This document shows positions 28,889 to 30,894 of a stretch of DNA of 30,894 nt, piece after piece. Numbering within the stretch: position 1 is the stretch's first letter; each line of letters opens with the position of its first letter. A model generated the notes under the pieces. That model was not told the DNA's origin. It searched no databases and was given only the letters and a program-made list of their open reading frames with translations. This DNA comes from Desulfarculales bacterium UBA696 (lineage in GTDB: Bacteria; Desulfobacterota; Syntrophobacteria; Syntrophobacterales; Syntrophobacteraceae). The translations under genes and the position numbers were made by a program. Where the stretch lies: positions 1-30,894 of the forward strand of contig DBMO01000071.1 of the NCBI GenBank assembly GCA_002298995.1, written 5' to 3'.

Positions 28889-30382
28889 CTGCGAAAGAGC
28901 GGAATTTTAATCCATTTAACTTCACTGCCATCCGATTTCGGCATCGGCGATCTGGGCCGCGGGGCATATTTGTTTGCGGACTTCCTGGCTGACGCTGGAC
29001 AGAGCCTGTGGCAAATACTGCCCTTCGGCCCCTCGTCTTCGGCATGCGGAAATTCCCCCTACTGCAGTTATTCGGCATTCGCCGGAAATCCGCTCCTGGT
29101 GGGCATAGATCTGCTGGAGCAAGAAGGATACGTTTCGCAGGCCGATCTGGGCGGGCTTCCTCCCTTCGATCCTCAAAGAGCCGACTACAATCTGGCCGCG
29201 CAGTTCAAATACAGGGTGTTGGGGATAGCTTTTGAAAATTTCCGCGAAATGTCCGACCACGAGTGCCGATTTGAAGACTTTTTGCACGCCAGCGCCTTCT
29301 GGCTCGATGACTACGCTCTCTTCACAGCCCTCAAGGAACATTTCGGCGGGGCCGCCTGGAACGAGTGGCCGCCCGGCCTGCGTGACAGAGAAACAGGTGC
29401 GCTGGAAAGTTGGAATCGGGAGCTTTCTGACAGAATTCTGCGCGAGAAGTTTTACCAGTTTCTCTTCTTCCGGCAGTGGTCGGAACTGAAAACCTACTGC
29501 AATCAGAAGAAAATCCAGATAATAGGCGACCTTCCGATCTACGTAAGCTTCGACAGCTCTGATGTGTGGTCGAATCCGCGCTTTTTCAAACTCGACGAGG
29601 CGAAAAGGCCGCTGGCCGTCTCAGGGGTCCCACCCGACTACTTCAGCGAAACCGGTCAATTATGGGGTAATCCGGTCTATGCCTGGGATGCAATCAAAGA
29701 GGACGGCTTTTCGTGGTGGATCAGGCGCATGGAGCACAATCTCACATACTTCGATATGGTGCGCATGGACCACTTCAGGGGGTTTGTCGCTTACTGGGAA
29801 GTGCCGGCATCGGAGAAGACCGCGATTAATGGCAAATGGGTGGAGGTCCCGGTATTTGATTTCTTCGATATGCTCCTGAAGCGGTTCTCGACGCTGCCCA
29901 TAATCGCTGAGGATCTCGGAATCATCACGGCTGACGTAAAGGAAGTGATGGCAAAATATGGGTTTCCCGGAATGAAGATTCTCCACTTCGCCTTCGGAGG
30001 CGACCTTGCGACCAATCCCTATGTTCCCCATAATCATCTCCGCAATTGTGTTATCTTTACAGGCACCCACGACAACAACACCAGCCGCGGCTGGTTCGAC
30101 CACGACCTGTCCGAGCAGGAAAAGAAAAACGTTATCAGCTACCTGGGGCGAGAGTTAAACGAGGCCAGCATCGCAGGGGAATTGATCAGATTTGCAATGA
30201 TGTCCGTTGCCGATATGGCCATTATTCCAATGCAGGATCACCTTGGACTCGGTATCGAAGCCCGCATGAACACCCCATCGACCACCTTCGACAACTGGGA
30301 ATGGCGCATGGTCCCCGAGCAGCTGACGCCTACACTGGCCCAAGAAATACTCGAGATGACAAAGCTCTACGGACGGGCTTGA
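28889..30382 (+). CDS. malQ: 4-alpha-glucanotransferase (amylomaltase), probable CTG start
   Basis: This is a 497-residue GH77 enzyme. Family N-terminus KSGILIHLTSLPSDFGIGDLG is open in frame but has no ATG, GTG or TTG ahead of it. AGGAGG (28877-28882) lies six bases before CTG 28889, which sits exactly where Met is expected. With this start the catalytic residues are Asp294 (VRMDHFRG), Glu341 (IIAEDLGIIT) and Asp395 (GTHDNNT), nearly identical in number to Thermus amylomaltase (293/340/395). It transfers maltosyl and longer glucan units between alpha-1,4-glucans, in glycogen or maltodextrin metabolism. It converges on the rRNA operon; no other glycogen gene is near. Confidence 0.93.
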   Translation: MRKSGILIHLTSLPSDFGIGDLGRGAYLFADFLADAGQSLWQILPFGPSSSACGNSPYCSYSAFAGNPLLVGIDLLEQEGYVSQADLGGLPPFDPQRADYNLAAQFKYRVLGIAFENFREMSDHECRFEDFLHASAFWLDDYALFTALKEHFGGAAWNEWPPGLRDRETGALESWNRELSDRILREKFYQFLFFRQWSELKTYCNQKKIQIIGDLPIYVSFDSSDVWSNPRFFKLDEAKRPLAVSGVPPDYFSETGQLWGNPVYAWDAIKEDGFSWWIRRMEHNLTYFDMVRMDHFRGFVAYWEVPASEKTAINGKWVEVPVFDFFDMLLKRFSTLPIIAEDLGIITADVKEVMAKYGFPGMKILHFAFGGDLATNPYVPHNHLRNCVIFTGTHDNNTSRGWFDHDLSEQEKKNVISYLGRELNEASIAGELIRFAMMSVADMAIIPMQDHLGLGIEARMNTPSTTFDNWEWRMVPEQLTPTLAQEILEMTKLYGRA

Positions 30383-30423
30383 TCTGTGTTGTGGCGATCT
30401 ACAATTTCCCATGTTCCTCCAAT

Positions 30424-30480
30424 GGGTTGCGGCGTGGTCTCCTGACACAGGGTTGCGGCGTGGTCTCCCGACCGCGCCGC
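30424..30480. repeat. Tandem 23-bp repeat forming a REP-like hairpin
   Basis: GGGTTGCGGCGTGGTCTCC-y-GAC occurs twice with a 26-bp period (30424, 30450). The second copy extends into an imperfect palindrome, GCGGCGTGGTC-tccc-GACCGCGCCGC (30455-30480). Confidence 0.7.
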
Positions 30481-30495
30481 GATGATCCGCGGCCA

Positions 30496-30531
30496 TAAAA
30501 AAAAACCCTCGAGCCAAAAGGTCCGAGGGGT
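30496..30531 (-). terminator. rRNA operon terminator (also usable by malQ)
   Basis: On the minus strand, ACCCCTCG and CGAGGG arms around a CC-TTTT-GG tip are followed by nine T. On the plus strand the same hairpin is followed by TTTTC, so it may serve both directions. Confidence 0.85.
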
Positions 30532-30550
30532 TTTCATATAAGGATGAGGC

Positions 30551-30664
30551 GGCGGCGTCCTACTCTCCCACGCAGTTTTCCCGCGCAGTACCATCGGCGC
30601 AGAGGAGCTTAACGACCGTGTTCGGGATGGGAACGGGTGTGGCCTCCTCGCCATAACCACCGCC
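30551..30664 (-). rRNA. rrf: 5S ribosomal RNA
   Basis: The minus strand reads GGCGGTGGTTATGGCGAGGAGG, with the hallmark CCCGTTCCCATCCCGAACACGG loop and GGAGAGTAGGACGCCGCC end. The two termini pair as the 5S helix I. Ends are set by that helix and may be off by a few bases. Confidence 0.95.
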
Positions 30665-30760
30665 CCAAGATCGATGTCTTGGGAGGCTATTTTCCGAATA
30701 GGGGTAAAGTTTGCGTGCTTTTTCCTGTATCTTGGTCCGTTGTCCCGTAGATTTTAGGGA

Positions 30761-30894
30761 TGGTCAAGCCGCACGGCCTATTAGTACCGGTTAGCTCAAG
30801 ACATTACTGCCCTTACACACCCGGCCTATCAACCTCGTAGTCTACGAGGGGCCTTTAGTCAGGTTACCCTGAGGGAATTCTAATCTTGGGGTGG
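30761..30894 (-). rRNA. rrl: 23S ribosomal RNA, 3' end (partial)
   Basis: The minus strand shows the conserved 3' end of 23S rRNA, with GGTTGATAGGCCGGGTGTGTAAG, GTAATG, GAGCTAACCGGTACTAATAGGCCG and GGCTTGACCA at the terminus. The gene runs off the right edge. The 5S gene lies about 95 nt downstream. Confidence 0.95.

Noticed and set aside
30424..30472. CRISPR-like repeat
   Set aside because: Only two copies with a 3-bp gap; no spacers of usable length and no cas genes in the window.

Overview
The window looks like a chromosomal stretch from a deltaproteobacterium in the broad sense (Desulfobacterota, perhaps a Syntrophobacter-like lineage). This rests on gene content: an MglA/roadblock GTPase pair, PATAN/DUF4388 and pentapeptide proteins, a PhaR-controlled polyhydroxyalkanoate (PHA) locus, sigma-54-type flagellar promoters and an ECF sigma circuit. 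No phage, complete insertion sequence or CRISPR array is visible, and the lineage assignment is an inference.

Layout from left to right. Positions 309-1752 carry two small exported proteins of unknown role. Positions 2147-4224 hold a complete partner-switching module (GAF-PP2C phosphatase, anti-sigma kinase, STAS antagonist) with no sigma factor beside it. A NodT/TolC-type outer-membrane efflux lipoprotein follows at 4485-5993. Divergent from it are a lysozyme-like protein and the flagellar hook-length protein FliK, each behind a sequence resembling a sigma-54 -24/-12 promoter.

Positions 10111-17039 form a PHA granule locus: a PhaE/phasin-like protein, a small phasin-like protein, the regulator PhaR, a FabH-type ketoacyl synthase, a dedicated acyl carrier protein whose stop codon overlaps the start of a full-length PHA synthase, an SDR reductase, and a second small phasin-like protein paralogous to the first. 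A perfect 15-bp palindrome, TTGTGCATTGCACAA, sits beside a strong promoter between phaR and the first phasin gene and is the best candidate PhaR operator. The joint presence of KASIII, ACP, PhaC and reductase suggests that granule precursors may be made or delivered on an ACP.

After a tRNA-Arg(CCG) gene comes a wrecked acr3 arsenite-efflux gene facing a small metal/metalloid-type regulon: a DGC (putative zinc-binding) protein, a 67-residue Cys-rich protein with an internal duplication, an ECF sigma factor and an AhpD-like CxxC protein. The two operons share promoter elements TGTAACC and CGTC spaced 15-16 nt apart, so the sigma factor probably controls both.

Positions 19792-25738 are a five-gene signalling operon: a pentapeptide-PATAN protein, a roadblock protein, an MglA-like GTPase, a CheW-like protein with three copies of a 16-residue motif, and a TPR protein with a degenerate kinase domain lacking the catalytic residues. 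This cassette and the ACP-linked PHA cluster are the strongest candidates for undescribed systems.

The right end carries a D-amino-acid dehydrogenase (dadA), a two-helix membrane protein, a truncated BON-domain frame, and a 4-alpha-glucanotransferase (malQ) that seems to start at CTG. The 5S gene and the 3' end of the 23S gene of an rRNA operon lie on the minus strand.
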